A DNA stretch of 64,000 nucleotides, from contig CM076197.1 in assembly GCA_038277395.1 (NCBI GenBank), positions 105,736,442 through 105,800,441 of the forward strand, given 5' to 3'. Positions 1 through 12,599 of this stretch are shown piece by piece. The position numbers and the translations under genes were made by a program. The notes under the pieces were generated by a model. The model saw only the letters and a list, made by a program, of their open reading frames with translations, had not been told where the DNA came from and did no database searches. Position 1 is the stretch's first letter. Each line of letters starts with the position of its first letter. The DNA comes from Dryocosmus kuriphilus. Taxonomy: Eukaryota > Arthropoda > Insecta > Hymenoptera > Cynipidae.

Positions 1-2610
1 GAATTATTCTAAAACCCTTGGTCTTTTCCAAAATATTACCAAATTAGTCAAGCTACGTCAGAGGATTAACTATGTAAATAAAGTTGTACACGTTATAATA
101 TTTTGATTTCTGTAGAATTCTTTTAAACATTTTATAATTTTTAAAAATCTTTTTGAATACTTTTAAAATCATTACCATACACGTTGACATATTTTATATT
201 CAAATCTTTTAAATTTTCTCGAATTCTCTGAATTCTTCTTAATCTATTGCACCCAATAATTTTCTAATGAAATAGTTATTTATTCCAGTGCACGCGTGTA
301 AGAAAAAGTATCAAGCTACTTTTTGCCGAGTTTATTTTTACCTATAAATCGACAATAAATTTATTATACTCTTGAACTGACATCCGGGCATTTTTTACAT
401 TTAATTGCATTTAATTAAATAAACAAGTTTTAAACAAAATATTTTTCAGGACCTTGCCAAAACCTTCGATTCATTTCTTTGCTGATATTTCAAGAAAATA
501 ATTCCGACCAATTCATGGCTATAGAGTCTAATATTATCTAATTTTTTACAAATCTATCTGTCCATCAGTAACGAAATGAAATGAAAGTTTCGACCGGGTT
601 TGTAGTGTTTTTATTAAAAATTAGGTTAATTTTGAAGAATCTTAGAAAAAAAAATTAAATTTTAGTTCTAAATCTGAATTAGTAGTTTGTTACTAGGGAA
701 ATAGTTCTGGACTATTTACTAATTGGCTTAATAAGTATTTTTAACTAATCACTGTTAAAAAGTAGTTTTCTACTAATCTCTACTAGAAAAATACTACTTC
801 ACAATAAAATCTTGCTAATTCACTTCAGTAAAGGATTTTTGTTTTACTCAAGCAAATTAATAAGAATTTTATCTGTGAATTATTACTAAAAATTCTGACT
901 AAAGCAATTATTAAACGATGCGGCACTACCTTATTATAGCATGTCTGCTAATTACTAATGAGAATTAAAATACACTTGTCTTATTTCTCAATATGTATGT
1001 ATTGCACATTTTACTATCAAACATACATTTATGTTGTTGAAAATTTCACAGAATTCAAATCTTGAGTAGATGTTGATTCACTTGTGGTTGAACCGTCTAT
1101 CCAAGTTAAAAAATTTCGAAAAAAATTTTAAAAAGTGCAATGACTGTCGAAGAATTTAGAGAATTTAAAAGAATTCATGAAATTCTTATGAATTCAGATA
1201 ATTCAATAAACTTGAAACTAAAAAAATTTAAGGATTATTCTAATGTTATAAAAAGTATTAAAAAATTATTAAATGATTTTTGCGGTTTTCAAGAGACTTC
1301 CGCAGAATTTAAATAGCGTGTAGATTTTTATTCACTTGTAATTAAACCGTTGACCTAACTTGACTAATTCCGAAATAATTTAAAAAGTGCCAATGACTGT
1401 TGAAAATTTTATAAGAACTCATAAGTATCCAGGGAATTTAAAAGACTAGAAATTCGAAAAAATTTGAAGTTTATCCTAATTAATTCAAAAGTATTCAGAA
1501 AACATTAAATGAATCTCAAGGTTTTTAAAGGACTTCTGCAGAATTTAAATAGCGAGTAGATCTTGATTCACTTGTAGTTAAACTGTCGGCCAAACTTTAT
1601 TACTTCCGGAAGAATTAAAAAAAGTGCAGTGTCTTTTAAGGAATTCAGAAGAATTTAGAATCACTTAAAAGAGTTAAAATTCAAAATAATTCAAGGTTTA
1701 CTTTAATGACATCAGAGATATTAAAAAGAACTTGTAATTAATTCAAAATTGTCTAAGGGAATTCTACGGAATTACAGAGAATTCTACAGAATTCGAGTAA
1801 CATTTACAACTCAAGTGAGGTAATTAATCCGTCGAACAATGTTGACTTATTGGCTTGGGGAGGACATATTTTTTAAATCTCGTCAAAGTGTGAAGTTGCA
1901 CCAGAGGCACAACCTCCTGGAAAAACGATTGCAGGGGTAATTATACTAACTGAACTTGTTTACGCCACTATGGTCGGTGACACATGTACTGCCTTCCACC
2001 TAACGCGTCCTTCTGATTGGTTATCTTTAATTGTTAATAACTCGGTAATTATTAACTTAGCAAAAAAAAAATTATTATAATTTTCGACTTCATTTTTTTT
2101 TTTTTTAATTCAGAAATATAAAAATGTATTTTGAGTACTGGGACACCCTGTATATGCATCGGTAAGGATGTTTTTTTTATTAAGGATTTTATCATCTTAA
2201 ACAAAATTCGGAAGTAATTGTATGATTAACACTAGTATTTGGTTTTTACTTTCAATTCACAATTTTGAGTAATAAATACTCTGATGATTAAATATTTTTA
2301 ATATTAGCGCGGTTAATCGTTTTGTGCATTTGATTAACTTTCGTAAAAAACTCAAGAAACTGAGGATGGAAATGAATAATAAAACAGGTTTTTACATATA
2401 ATTAAAATTTAATGATAATAGATTGTAAATCTCTGCATACAATATTTAACAATTCCTACTCGTTGCTCTAAAAAATATCAGATATTGCATTATGAAAACC
2501 GACTGCGTATTTTTTACAAAACGTTAATTAATTTTTTACAAAATTACAATATTTTACAAATCATTTTTACAAAAGAATTCATACGAAAGAATTCATGCAA
2601 AAATTCAAAG
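1..2610. other. AT-rich intergenic DNA downstream of NAT10
   Basis: No coding exon or RNA gene was recognised. The stretch is very AT-rich with many short homopolymers. Its only clear structure is the degenerate tandem repeat at about 1055-1850. The end nearest 2610 probably holds the NAT10 3' UTR, which lies on the minus strand. Confidence 0.6.
1055..1850. repeat. Degenerate tandem repeat, period about 235-255 bp
   Basis: A shared core (GTAGAT followed by TTGATTCACTTGT, then a GAACCGTC-like stretch and AAAAAGTGCAATGACTG) recurs near 1062, 1317 and 1552. A weaker, more diverged version appears near 1800. Units have drifted and carry small indels. This looks like an old local satellite or a tandemised element rather than coding DNA. 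Confidence 0.6.
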
Positions 2611-5539
2611 CTACTGATTCATAGAATCCCATCTTGTCTCTTCGATAAGAGCATTTAGGTAAGATGTAAATTTCCTAACGGCTTTATTGAACAACCCAAG
2701 GAGTTGTGAACTCTGTAAATTAAATTCTATCCCTATTTCATCGATCGTTTTGTGCTGAAGTCCTAATCCCAAAAGAATAGCGGCTTGTACTGCAGAAATC
2801 TGTAAACTGTTATTTTCTTGACCCTTTATAATACTAATGCTGCCAAGTTTTCGCAAAAAATATAGTTTTGACAAAGGTTGTATCAAGTCGATAATTACAT
2901 GATAATCGGTCATATTATGACTGTATTTCTCCAATTCTTCTATGTCATGTAAATCTAAGTGTTCCTCTAATCTACCTCTAGTCAAAGTTCTTGCAGGAAT
3001 TTTGATTGCACTATTTTCTAAAATACTGAGCGCGAGAGAGGCATCGTAACTTTTGAAAGAAGAAGAAAGAAGTCTTATGAAACGCTGTCTGAATTTTATC
3101 CAGTAAGATTCGAGCCAGCTGCCTTCTCCTTTTTTCTTCTCAGATTTCAATTTGTGGAGCATAATGCAAGTATGTTCCCCTGTTATGTCGTTTGTCGTCT
3201 GTCTTAAGTAAACTGGAATAAATTTAACTTTTTTCCAAAACTTGACAAGTTGTGGCGTTACTCCAAAGGAAACTCCTATGTAGTCGAGGTCTTCTGCTTG
3301 CCGTTCCGCAAGTTCCATAAAAAGAGGAGGAAGTGATGATCTAGGTTCAATAAGTTCAGTTTGGAGAGCTGATTCCTCAATTTCCCGTTTTTCTTTTCCG
3401 GACGAGGTCTTCAATTTTTTTGAAACCCTCTTCTCGACATCGGACTCGTCCATTGCTGTAAAATAATGCAATTTTTAGCATCGAATTTAATATTAAATGA
3501 AATTCAAATAAAAAAGCCTCACCTAAATTCTCATTTTTCCTCGTCGAGTAATATTCATTGAGAAGTTCCAAAGCCTTCATTCCATATCCTTGGCCCTGGT
3601 AATCAGGATGTGTAGCAATCCTCACAATCCTCGCGCCACTCAACATCGGGAAATTCTGATCATTAAATTTCTCAGCAATTGTCCACGGTATTAAATCACC
3701 AGCCGCCTTTTGTCCCCTCCCCAATTTAGATTGAATAACATGTTTACTAAGCTGGCCTTCCAAGCAAACCTGGATAAATACCAAGACTTCTGGTAATTCA
3801 TTTTCCACAATAGGTTTCACCAAACAAAAGAGATGATGTGCAGGAGCATCAGACATCATTTGTAGATCATTTGGTGTATTTTTATAATGTGAGCCCACGT
3901 ACAAGGCCACCAACTTCTGCAAAAATTTCTCCGAGGCCTTATGAAACGAGAACAGAGTGTCTCTATTTATATAGAGCAACTGGCACTCATCTCGACTCGG
4001 TAATTTTGATATTGAAGGTTGCAACTTCTCATTATCCAGACAAAGCAATTCCGAAAGCCAGCTTTCAACAGCATCTCCAGGTTTATACCTAAGGACAAAA
4101 TTTTTTTAATTGACAGTCTTAAAATTATAGAAATATTCTAGCAAATATATTCAAGATAGGATCTTGCATACCGAATCGATTCCTCCAGGGTCAATTCCTC
4201 CAAACTTCGATTCAAAACCTTATCTTCCTTCTTCTCCTTAGAATTCGCCTCCATCGATTGGTCCCTCAACTGCTGGAGTAATTTCAAGGACAAGGATCTT
4301 CCAGTTCCTTCATATCCACTAATCGTTGATGCCAGGAATACCAAATAAGGTCCAAACATCGCTTTCACCAAAGGCAACGGAATAGCCGCAGCTATCATCA
4401 ATAACCAGCAATTCGGCCAGCTGAAGATTCTGGACATCCGAGGGATTAATAAACTGAATCGTTTGTCTGTAATTCCTAAAAACATTCACCCGGACGATAG
4501 CTCTATTAAACTCTGGATTCCTCGATTGTGCGATACTATAATCGACGTGCTCTTTATAGTCTAAGACGTCAAGGCCCTTGAAGACAAACTCAAAAAGAGT
4601 TTTTAAATTTTCAGGACTCGGACTCGTAACATAGATATTCGAATATCTGAAAGCAATCGCCCCAGCTATCGCAAGTCCCATAGTCGCCGATTTACCCCGA
4701 CCTCTTGCCGCTGTCAGGGAAACTGTGGAACGTACATTTCTCTTTGAAATCATCTCGATAAACTTCAACAAGGCCTTCGCCTGGTCCAGGGTTTTGCAGC
4801 ATTCCAACAAATTTGAAGTCGGCTTGTCTCGAAGGGTTTTTTTCAAAGCGTCAAGTTCCGAAAATTTTTCGGGCGAAGTTATTTTTACCGAGGGATTAAC
4901 TTTTAAATTTTTGATTGAGTTCGGAAGCACGTGGAACTGATCGTCGATAATTAAACAACGAGTACAGGAGGCGAGGGAAAGTAGGAATCTTTCGTTGAAT
5001 CTGCAGGTGACTTCCTGGTGAGCTTCGGTGCGGAATCGCAGGTGGACGTCCATGTGCATTGTGTATAATTGTTTTAGGGAGTTCATATTCTGGAGAAGGA
5101 TCACGATGATGCCCCCACCCTCGACGGTTTCCATAGTGCGAGCTAGTAAATTTGGGGTTAGGGCTTCAAAGTCCTGGAGGATGCACATCCCAAAGGTATT
5201 TCCGAGAATTTTGTGACTATCTTTGTAGGGGCAATAGCGAATTTTTGTGGAGAGAATGAAGAGGTCAAAAGGATCGTCCTTGTGGACATCGAGTTTACCG
5301 GCTTTCACCTTCTTCTGAAGCGACTTCATTTTTTTCTTGCGGTTGGAAGAAAAATTAATTTCTTTTTTGTGACACCATAATATTGAGGGACGGGAGTTTT
5401 CTTTTTTGGATAACATGTGGTGGAGGTACATAACCTGGTCCTTTGCCTTTTCTCCGACGATAACGAAAAAGGTCCGGTGACCGGTTTCTACCCCATTTTC
5501 TATGAGGGTAAGGATGCGATTGTCTATTTCCAGAGACAT
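2611..5539 (-). CDS. Nat10: RNA cytidine acetyltransferase NAT10 (Kre33/TmcA family), one-base frameshift, short C-terminus
   Basis: The family makes N4-acetylcytidine in 18S rRNA and tRNA in the nucleolus, using a helicase module fused to a GNAT acetyltransferase. Exons read from the minus strand are 5539-4172, 4088-3523 and 3455-2611, with GT-AG borders and matching phases. Visible landmarks are the N-terminal IDNRI...LIENGVE block, the Walker A-type loop TAARGRGKSA, the helicase block ending AAAIPLPLVKAMFGPY, the GNAT block RIATHPDYQGQGYG, and the LDYIGVSFG...LVKFWKK region. The start at 5539 matches the usual family N-terminus, although the frame stays open to 5680. An extra T near 4394 breaks the frame exactly at the VIDE-AAA Walker B motif. 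Removing it restores phase through all exons and gives about 925 residues. Animal relatives have roughly 1,025; the missing part is the basic nucleolar tail. Family assignment is certain; whether this copy is functional is not. Confidence 0.93.
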
Positions 5540-6972
5540 GTTCGAGCAGTTGAGGCTTTTTATTATTTTGTAATGGTTTTTAGTTTTAATGAGAATTATT
5601 TTGCTGAAAGGCTGACAAGGGACGAGATCACGTGCAACGCGCACTCTTTTCCAACAGGTTTGTTCAATACTTTGTTTCACTTTGTTTGTGAAAACATAAC
5701 CTTACTTTTGAAAGGGATGAAATGAAGATAAAAAACGGTGCTTTTAAATACAATTAAATTTATTTTATTTGTAATTATAAACTCTTTTTGAATTTTATAA
5801 TTATGCTTAATTTTTAAATTGTTTTATCTTTAAAAAAATTTTGAATTTACAATAATTTTTTGATTTATTCAAGAACTGGTTTCCAGTTGAACTATGTACA
5901 ATTTTTAAACTTAAAGTTAATTACTACATCATTCGGTTTTCGCGATTCAATAATTTATATTTCTGGCTTCCCGCGAATACAACCGACTTCCTGTTATGAC
6001 ACTAATTTGAAATGTTGGGGAAGGTTATTTTGCTGAATCGATTTGTCAAAATAACGCTTGCGTACATATTTTTCCCCGGGCACAGTAGAGATCAAAAACA
6101 ATTATTTTATTAATATAGGTAGTTAGATAAAATATTCAAGGTAATTATTTAAAATAATACAAAGATAAATGAAGAAAAAATTGTCAGTAAATAATTAACA
6201 TTGATATTAAGGATAGATATATTTTTAATCGACAACATTCGAATATTAAAATACTTTTTGAGTACAATATCTGTCCTTAAATACGTATACATTTTAAATT
6301 TATGCGATAAAGTGTATCTCGTTACACAATTAATGTTAAAACAGGTGAAAACAAAATAATTGACTGTTCATCAGAGAAGACGATGAAGACATTTATACAT
6401 TTAATAATATACAATTATGCATATCTCGCTGTAAATAGTATCTGATCATAACTGAAACAGATTTAATATCAATAATAAAATATATATAATATTCATTTCA
6501 TAAAAACTATTTTCTTAAAACAATACACTAATTCGTTCGATCCCAGCAAACCAGAACCATTTAGAAAAATGTATACTTATAATTTACATAAACGATATAA
6601 TACATAATATATACATGTAAACTTAATTTACGTTATAATTATATATATAATAAATATAGAATTGTATAATTGTGGTACTATGGAATTATAATTATCACAT
6701 TAGTTTGCTGAAAATCTTGCAGCTCAGCAATTCATACTGTTATAACAATTATATTTTTATATTATTTCTGTATCGTCTTATATATAGTTGTTATAATACA
6801 CTTTAATTCTAAGCTGTTTTCTGGGGTTTGGCTTGATTGAATCAGATTCTTCCTCGCATTTTGGATTAGAGAAGATTACACTTTTCGTTCTACGAATAAA
6901 ATATTGCTGGAATGGTTGATTTAAATTGAAGTTGAAATAATTCCGTATGGAAAAATTTCAAAATTACTGGCG
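5540..6972. other. Intergenic DNA between NAT10 and tetraspanin
   Basis: AT-rich sequence without a recognisable exon. The part near 5540-5700 should hold the NAT10 promoter and 5' UTR. The part near 6972 probably includes the tetraspanin 3' UTR (minus strand), with numerous TATA and AATAAA-like strings typical of such DNA. Confidence 0.5.
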
Positions 6973-9094
6973 CTAGGCCACCTGCTCGTATTTTGCTTTG
7001 TTGATGTTATTGGCAAGACAGCAAGCGAGAAAAAGTCCTATTATGGGGAAAAATGCAACCCCCATCGCAATTCCTGCTACGAGGCCACAATTGTTGTTTA
7101 TCAACTCAATCACTCGGTTGTAGCAACCCTGAAATTAATTATTAATAGATTTTAAAATGCATATTAGATTGAAAAAAATGGGTTTTAATTATAAAATTAT
7201 ATTCTTTTTTTCTTACCTGGGTGTAAATTTTCTTTGGATCGTTAGTCAAGCAGTCTTCTTTTGGAACTTTACAGCAAGATAGTGGCACAGCTTGTGGTTG
7301 CTTCATATTATACCAATCCGTGTAAGCCTTGTTTCCGCAACATTGTAACTAAAATCGAAAAAAAACGCTTTTATTTTTGTAAAATTAAACAAATTAAATG
7401 TAAATAAATCAGTTGTAAAGCGGACGACAAGCGCCCTCAATTAAGGGTTTCGTAGGAACGGGTACTAACACAAGCATACATACATAATTATATATATACA
7501 CACATAATTATTTTGTAATCACTGATATAAAAAAATAAACCTGACAAATTTGATTTTTTATCCCAATGATACATGCCAAGAGCTTCAATTTGAGCTATCC
7601 CCGAAGCAAATCGGTTTAAAAGAAAAGTTTCTAGCATAGTGGCGTATAAAACAAAATTTTAAAAATTGCGGGGCGAATACAAAACTTCAAGGTCGTGGCT
7701 TGAATAGTTCTTTTTTGTAGGCGACCGGATCAGGCACACACATCTCTTATGAAAAAGTATCATAGGAAATGAAGTATAAGCATGATTTTTTCACCTATAC
7801 TTTTACCTATACTTTTTTCTATACTCGCGAAAAAATCATACGTATACTTAATTTCCTAAAATACTTTTCACAAGGGATACATTGAACCGAATGCGAAACT
7901 TACGAATCCCTAAAAATCATTACATTATATCTGAATCTCTTTGAATGGTCAAACAAATTTTTTTACCGTGCTCTGCATGAAGTCGACATGGGTAGTTCTT
8001 GATTTTGGGTCTGGATAAGCATCCAGACTGTGATTAAGTCCTTGATCAAATCCTTCTGTCAATGCACTTCGATAAGAGTAAACAGATGCACCAGCTCCCA
8101 GATCAAGTAAAGCGATTGTTGCCAGAAATGCTCCGTACTAAAAAAAACATTATATTTTTAATTTCATAATAACATTTCCCACTAAAAAATAACACAAAAT
8201 TTATGAATTTTAAAACTAAAAGAAAATTTATTACTTAATTTGAAGTTTTTAAATTTAAAAGTATTTCTAGCTTGGAAGTTAAATTAGAATTAAATCGTTT
8301 TAAAAAAAGAATTTTTATTTTAGGGGATAAAATGGAATAAAAATTTTAATTTAAAGCAATGCAATTGAATAAAAATTAAATTAAAAATTAGAACTGAATT
8401 CGAAGTGGGTTGATTTTGATTGCAATTATTTAACTACCACATAAAGTAGAGCAGGATGTCCACGAGCTGTACAGTAACAGGCAAATGTAGCCGCAATGAC
8501 CACAGATGCTCCCAGAAAAGCTAGAGCCAATAAAGCTACTCCACTTCCTTCCATACTTGCATCCACATAATCACGTAATTGCAATCTCATGTAAATGCCA
8601 ATGCAAAGCATCAAAATTCCTGAGCACTGAAAAATAAATTTTAATTAGTATAACAATAAACATTAAATTAAAAAATAAAATGAAATATCATTTTCCACTT
8701 TCTTTAAAGATATAATTTATTCTAATCAAAGAAAACCAATCAAAAAAGTCTATTATATATAATAAATTTTTAAAACTTCCACTGATCAAAAAATCATTTT
8801 AATAATTAAGATTGGAAATAATAGATAAAATAATTAATTATACAAATTCTTTCATTTTTATTATCTATAGATTTTGAACCAAGTCTCATACATAATAATA
8901 AAGAAAAATAAATGTATGTGGGTAAACACTGAATAGAAATTTCCATTTAGGAACTCTTAAGTGAAATTTTTTAACAAGCTTCTATTTTTTGACAGAAAGA
9001 GATAAAAAATTCTTACCAGAAATGCAAAGTTGAATAGCATCAATAAAGTTGTCATGCAAGCCATCGCTGCCACATTTTCCAATCGTTTTCCCAT
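6973..9094 (-). CDS. Tetraspanin (TSPAN6/7-like), 241 aa
   Basis: A four-pass membrane scaffold that organises partner proteins in the plasma or endosomal membrane. The five exons are 9094-9017, 8626-8438, 8137-7967, 7348-7217 and 7128-6973. Each length is a multiple of three and all borders are GT-AG. Transmembrane segments lie at about residues 10-38, 56-78, 84-106 and 203-228. The large extracellular loop between TM3 and TM4 carries the diagnostic CCG at 149-151, a second CC at 171-172, and single Cys at 179 and 192. The loop end (GCYNRVIEL) and TM4 (ending LACCLANNINKAKYEQV) resemble the vertebrate TSPAN6/7 pattern. The start MGKRLENV was chosen over upstream in-frame codons because it places TM1 normally. 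The closest Drosophila orthologue cannot be settled from sequence alone. Confidence 0.9.
7740..7885. repeat. Inverted repeat (about 50-bp arms) in a tetraspanin intron
   Basis: The left arm (CTTATGAAAAAGTAT...AGGAAAT...) is mirrored by CTATACTCGCGAAAAAATCA...ACTTTTCACAAG with a short spacer. It can form a hairpin and may be a small MITE remnant. It lies in the intron between the exons at 7967-8137 and 7217-7348, away from splice sites. Confidence 0.6.
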
Positions 9095-9880
9095 TTTTTC
9101 TCTATTTTGGATCCTAATGACGCGTTGCAAAATACAATTTATACGACACACAAACGCTGAAGATCGATTTGCCAACCCGAGGTATGAACGCGTGCGTCGT
9201 ACTTGCATTCGAGACGCATGCGTAAAAATAAATTAATATGCTCTCGAGAGATCTCCGAAAATAAATTAAGTAATAAATAATCTAGTCAAAAATATTAACT
9301 CATTACACTAAAAATGAGACAGAAAAAGAGAAAAGAATATCTATAAAGATAACAAAAATTAAAGAATGTAAAGGGAATACAGTTAAATAAACGATTTTTT
9401 TAATTTTAATGCATTTATTCAGCAATATTTTATATATATATACACGAAAAGGAATTGAGATTGTTATATACTTGTTTAGAGATTCGATTGACATCATTTC
9501 GAATTGAATTCAATTACAATGAGAAGTTTATATTGAATTTAAAAGCTGATACTTCTTTTAATTTCAATTTTATAATAATTAAGATTTTTAATATTGAACG
9601 ATTCAAATTTGTAAATTCAAAATTTAAAATTTGCGAATTTTTAAAAATTAGAAATTTTAAAATTGTTTAATGTTGTTACTTTGAAGCATTCAGAATGAAA
9701 TAGGTTGAAATTTCAAATAATACTAAATATAGACGAATAATTCATCCATTTTTAATAATACCCGAGATCCTCAATAATTCAGTTCCAATAGAAAATAAAT
9801 AAAATTGACTTTTTGTACAATATTTTTAGATATCACTTAAATTTTCAAATCAAAATCACGAACTGGAAACAAAATAAAAG
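9095..9880. other. Intergenic DNA upstream of tetraspanin
   Basis: AT-rich, with no exon recognised. It should contain the tetraspanin promoter near 9100-9300 and possibly the 3' UTR of the minus-strand gene that ends at 9881. A short TATATATA stretch lies at about 9430-9442. Confidence 0.5.
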
Positions 9881-10953
9881 TCACTCTCCCTCACTGATTT
9901 CTGCGTGTTGATGTGGTGAAGTTGCAAAATCGATATTTTTTCTGTAGGTCAACAAAACCCCTGACCAGATGATATTATCATCCCCAAGAACTTGTGAATT
10001 TTGAGATTTTCTCCTTGTACTGAAAAATCTTTTCATTTCTTTCTGATTTAAATTTGCGGAATCGGATCCCTTTGAATTGAAATATTTTGAATCTTCTGAA
10101 TCATTGAAATATTTGAAATCTGGGAAGTTCCTCGATTGACCCAACGGATTTTCAAAATTCAGGTCAAGTTGAAAATTATCATTCACATCCTTCAATCCAT
10201 CATCAAAATTTACATTAAATTCTAATTTCCGCTCCTGATTTTGATTCTGATCTAGACTCAAATCTTTCATACCTTTATCGAAATTTTCATCGTTCCGATT
10301 TCGATCTACTTGGTCAATCGACAATTTCCTGAAATCACCAGGCCACCTCGTTAAATTTTCAGCTTCCTCATCCTCTTCGCTAAAAGATTCAATAAAATCA
10401 GCTGGTCAAATCGCTCCTTCCTTCTAGGTTGTTCGCGCTCAATTTTCTCCTCCAAATCCTCTTTATCCAGTTTTCCAAAATCATCTCTCAAATCTTGACT
10501 CTCTTTTTTCGAATCCTGACTCATCTTCCTCAAATCGTGGGTACTCTTTGTCTTAAGATCTCCAATCGTCTTGAAGTAAATACTATGATCGTAGCTATAG
10601 GTCTCAAGACAAGTGCTATCCAGTTTTGTATTTGATTTGTAATTTAAGGTCCCACAACAATTGAGTTTTAATTCCTCCGGTTGACATTTGCTGGTATGGG
10701 AACGATTTAAAGTTTGGAAACGAGGATTCCAGGAGGCCTCCTCGATAAAAAACTTATTTCCAGAAATGCTCCATCTGGAAGAAGAATTATTTTCTTCCAT
10801 GGACATTTGACTTTTGGAAATTCTTTGACATCTGAGACGACTATATCCTCTTGCACAGGCAGCCCATTTTTCAATTCTTTGGAAAATATATTCAGTTTCT
10901 TCTGTCCACCATTCAGAAAGGGCTCGTTGTTTTGTTTCCAAATTCATCATCAT
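9881..10953 (-). CDS. Unrecognised hydrophilic acidic protein, apparent frameshift
   Basis: I do not recognise this gene. A 200-residue frame starts at 10953 with MMMNLETKQ and contains WWTEETEYIFQRIEKW, an NCCG motif, and a charged D/K/E-rich stretch. It ends in a basic run just after the KERFDQ segment. Another frame opens at about 10405 with ADFIESFSEEDEEAENL and stays open to the stop at 9881, giving a D/N/F-rich tail (repeats of FDDGL, NFDKG and FKYF types). Both halves have similar composition, and no GT-AG intron is apparent between them. A one-base indel near 10405 is the simplest link, for about 355 residues in all. No signal peptide, membrane segment or catalytic motif is visible. 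It could be a disordered, fast-evolving, lineage-restricted protein, or a pseudogene. Confidence 0.45.
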
Positions 10954-12040
10954 GTCATGATGTGATCAATTTTTTGGATTACACAGTTATTATTAGGTTT
11001 TGATGGAATGGTGGGTTCCTAATGACCAGACTAAAAAACAATCGAGGGTTTATAATAGCTTCGGAAGCTCTAGAAGGTAAGAAGCCTTTCAAAATTTGGG
11101 TGCTAATACCTGACCTTCACCGACAATGTCAATCTTGATTTATACAGTTTGTACTTGGGCTAAGCGTTACAATGTCAATGACGTCAATTTAAAATCGTTA
11201 GGTAATTCGAGATGTCAAAGAAGACTAGGGTCGTGATAAACTGATATTTATTGCCGGGGACACAGATAAACTAATCAAAATGTTGGTGGAAAATTTGATT
11301 TTTGGTTTAAATCTCGATGAATATTCCATTCATTATATTCTTTATATATGTATGCTAAAAATATCATAGATCAATCTATTTTTAAAAAAAAATTAATTTG
11401 CTTCATAATTAAACATTAATTATAAACAAGAGGACATTTTATTTCATAAATAAATTAGTTTAAATGTCAAAATGAAAAACAAGATTTCTCTTCCTATTAT
11501 AAATTTTGAAGGCTTTCGTAATTGACTTGAAAGAACCTAATTTAGAAAGAATTAACTTTTATTTCAATTAAAAATATCCAATCGACTCTAGAAAGTATAT
11601 TTTTTATTATAACTTCAAATTGATCAAATAAAATAAATGCTAATATATGTATTCTAAAGAATCGAAAGGTACATAATAAGGAAGCACTCAATGAAAAATC
11701 CTATAAGACTTTCATCAATGAAGTACAGACCCCTGGAAAAAAAGTAAAAAAAAAACCCTCAGCTTGTAATTTTAATCATCCCCTTGTCGAGTTCGATGCA
11801 ATCTTGACTATTTTTAGATTTCAGAGTCTAGAATAAAGAATAAGGAATATAAAGGGAATACAACTGAGAGGAAATTTTGCTGGGGCGTTCGTAATACGGT
11901 TATGGAACTGTCGATCATCGAAAGCTACAAGCTTGGAATATGAACGAGATTACAAAGCTTTACCGGGTCAAAGCTGGGAAAATTGTTTATCACTTCTTGG
12001 CTATAAGAATAAAAATTCAAATCTCTTGGGAACCTATGGT
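10954..12040. other. Intergenic DNA between the unrecognised gene and sulfakinin
   Basis: No exon or repeat of note was found. The right end holds the upstream region of the sulfakinin gene. The left end should hold the promoter of the minus-strand gene starting at 10953. Confidence 0.5.
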
Positions 12041-12123
12041 TCTTGGTATATAAGCTCATAAACGATGCAAAAGCTACCTTAGTCGCTCGTTCAAGTCTCG
12101 CTAATAAACTTCCATTCTTACAG
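12040..12123 (+). promoter_or_regulatory. Sulfakinin promoter (TATA) and non-coding first exon
   Basis: A TATATAAG box at 12047-12054 is followed about 25-30 bp later by a likely start of transcription near 12080. A strong splice donor, CTTACAG|GTAAGT, ends the putative non-coding exon at 12123. It would join the ATG exon, which begins at about 14187 after ACGCAG. No other gene lies downstream on this strand before the sulfakinin ATG. TATA-driven neuropeptide genes with a non-coding first exon are common. The exon itself is inferred. Confidence 0.6.
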
Positions 12124-12599
12124 GTAAGTCTCTTCTTAAATAATTTTTTTTTAATTACAAAGTGGTATTCTACATTAAGAGTGATTTTCTAATTTATTTT
12201 ATAATTTGCGGTTTCTATAGAAAACTTTCCTAGAAAATTAAATTTGAATCAAAAGAGATTATTTATAAGGGTTGAATAATTTTTTCCTCGTCTAAGACAA
12301 ATGAATTTATAAATAAATGAGAATAATAATTGCAGTTGATTAAATTAAAATTTTTAATTGCTATCTACTATCATTTTCTAAAGTGCCGGAACTTCTAATT
12401 TTGGGAATTTTGTAATGAATTTTAATATATTTAAAAACGTTTAACTGCTTTCAAATTAATTAAATTTCAAATTTACAGAAATAAATTTTATAATAAGAAA
12501 TTTTTGTCTCACAATTTGGTTTCTTCTTTATTATAAATAAATAACATAAATTCAAAGAAACCATGAATGTGGTTAAATTTGAATCTTTTCAAAATTAAA

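Noticed and set aside
4725..4940. Plus-strand open frame across NAT10
   Set aside because: It is the antisense of the conserved NAT10 helicase exon. Composition and lack of motifs show it is a shadow.
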